Shown here: piece after piece, positions 4,395 through 5,105 of the stretch | How the letters are laid out: every line of letters starts with the position of its first letter | How positions within the stretch are numbered: position 1 is the stretch's first letter | Assembly (NCBI GenBank): GCA_025464795.1 | Contig: JAODNB010000420.1 | Coordinates: forward strand, 1-5,105 | DNA length: 5,105 nucleotides | From: Frankiales bacterium | GTDB taxonomy: Bacteria > Actinomycetota > Actinomycetes > Mycobacteriales > SCTD01 | Direction: 5' to 3' | Notes under the pieces: model-generated | Database searches by the model: none | What the model saw: only the letters and a program-made list of their open reading frames with translations | What the model was told of the DNA's origin: nothing | Made by a program: the position numbers and the translations under genes

Positions 4395-5102
4395 TCAGAG
4401 GGAGGACAGCAGCGGCCCGGCGAGGCCGAGCACCGCGGGAGCGACTCCGAGCAGCAGGAAAGCGGGCAGGAAGCAGGCCCCGAGGGGTCCGACGGCCAGG
4501 ACTCCCGCCCGTCGGGCGGCCCGCTCGGCGCGACTCCGAGACTCCCGACGGGCGTCCTCGGCCACCCGCTGCACACCAGCGGCAACGGGCGCACCGCCTT
4601 CAGCGCTCCGCGCCAAGGCACGTGCCGCCTCGCCTGCCGGTCCCGACGCCCCCAGACATCGCCAGGCCTCGACCGGAGGGGATCCCACGGCCAGTGCGGC
4701 TCCCACGCGTGCCATCCGCGAGCCCAGCGGGCCGGGGAGTGCAACGGCCACCGCCTGCACGGCTGCGGCTGGTGGAGCACCCCCGGCGAGGCAGGCAGCC
4801 AGCAGCTCGAGGGCGAGCGGCAGCTGAGTGGCCACGACGTCCTCGTCGTCCTGCTCCTGCTCGAGCCTCCCGAGCAGCCGCGGGCCCAGCACCGCCGCGG
4901 CGCCCCCGAGCAGGCCCCCGAGCACCCCGCCGACGAGCCCCCACAGCGCTGCCCCGGCGAGCAGCGCCGCGCCGCGGACCATCGACGGCGACAGCCCTGT
5001 CGCCGGGACCGGTGGCGGAGCCGGCAGGACCTCCCGGACGCGGGAGGGCGCGCCGGCCGAGAGGACCCCCGCGGCCAGCGCAGCCAGCAGCGCCGTCAGC
5101 AC
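4395..5102 (-). CDS. TadC-like type II secretion system F-family membrane protein
   Basis: 235 residues are visible if the GTG at 5102 is the start. The frame stays open to the window edge, so a longer N-terminus is possible, but a hydrophobic helix beginning immediately (residues 2-16) makes this start reasonable. A Pro-rich linker (27-40) precedes a second hydrophobic segment (about 42-78). Then comes the cytoplasmic GspF/T2SSF region: LPLALELLAACLAGGAPPAAA (94-114), an EAW segment (145-147), GPAGEAARALARSAEGGAPV (154-173), and the charged ARRESRSRAERAARRAGVL (184-202). A terminal pair of hydrophobic stretches (about 201-232) closes the protein. It would form, with TadB, the inner-membrane platform that couples the TadA ATPase to pilin assembly. 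TadB should lie just to the right. It matches Rv3657c in position. The stop (TGA) is at 4397-4395. Confidence 0.87.
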   Translation of the reverse strand: MLTALLAALAAGVLSAGAPSRVREVLPAPPPVPATGLSPSMVRGAALLAGAALWGLVGGVLGGLLGGAAAVLGPRLLGRLEQEQDDEDVVATQLPLALELLAACLAGGAPPAAAVQAVAVALPGPLGSRMARVGAALAVGSPPVEAWRCLGASGPAGEAARALARSAEGGAPVAAGVQRVAEDARRESRSRAERAARRAGVLAVGPLGACFLPAFLLLGVAPAVLGLAGPLLSSL

Positions 5103-5105
5103 GCG

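Noticed and set aside
1..5105. Mobile element or horizontal island around the sortase pair
   Set aside because: No transposase, integrase, flanking direct repeats or drop in GC content is visible; codon use looks like that of the neighbours.

Overview
The window is about 70% G+C by eye. It uses GTG and ATG starts, strong purine-rich ribosome binding sites and 4-base GTGA gene overlaps, which points to a high-GC actinobacterium. The gene order is the conserved actinobacterial 'helicase/secretion neighbourhood', known in Mycobacterium tuberculosis as Rv3649 facing Rv3660c-Rv3654c: a DUF1998 DEAD/DEAH helicase on one strand and a Tad-type pilus/secretion cluster on the other. The genus cannot be fixed from this sequence.

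Layout. Bases 1-717 (+) hold the C-terminal third of the helicase with its cysteine metal-binding cluster. A small LapA-like two-helix membrane protein follows at 747-1112 (+). It ends 8 bp from the end of a convergent minus-strand gene.

From the right edge leftwards, all on the minus strand, lie tadC (4395-5102, start at the window edge), a DUF4244/Flp-like prepilin (4044-4262), a TadE pseudopilin (3654-3986), and a second TadE-like protein (3280-3657, TIGR03816 type). Next come a 168-bp spacer, a class E-like sortase (2395-3111), and a large secreted, C-terminally membrane-anchored protein with two disulfide-type beta domains and a Gly/Ser/Thr/Pro stalk (1121-2398). The sortase and surface-protein genes overlap by 4 bp and form one translational unit.

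How it fits together. The tad genes encode inner-membrane platform and pilin-like subunits. TadA, TadB, the CpaE-like ATPase and the prepilin peptidase are not in the window and should lie to the right or elsewhere. The sortase and surface-protein pair sits downstream of the Tad cluster in the same direction and looks like an accessory cell-surface module. The surface protein lacks a canonical LPXTG/LAXTG sorting signal next to its terminal membrane helix.

Non-coding points of interest are a perfect 11-bp GC hairpin between flp and tadE, a palindromic Shine-Dalgarno region before flp, and helically phased 11-bp repeats plus a 7-bp stem-loop between the Tad genes and the sortase. There are no RNA genes, CRISPR arrays, insertion sequences or integrase genes. 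The longest gene-free stretch is the 168-bp spacer.
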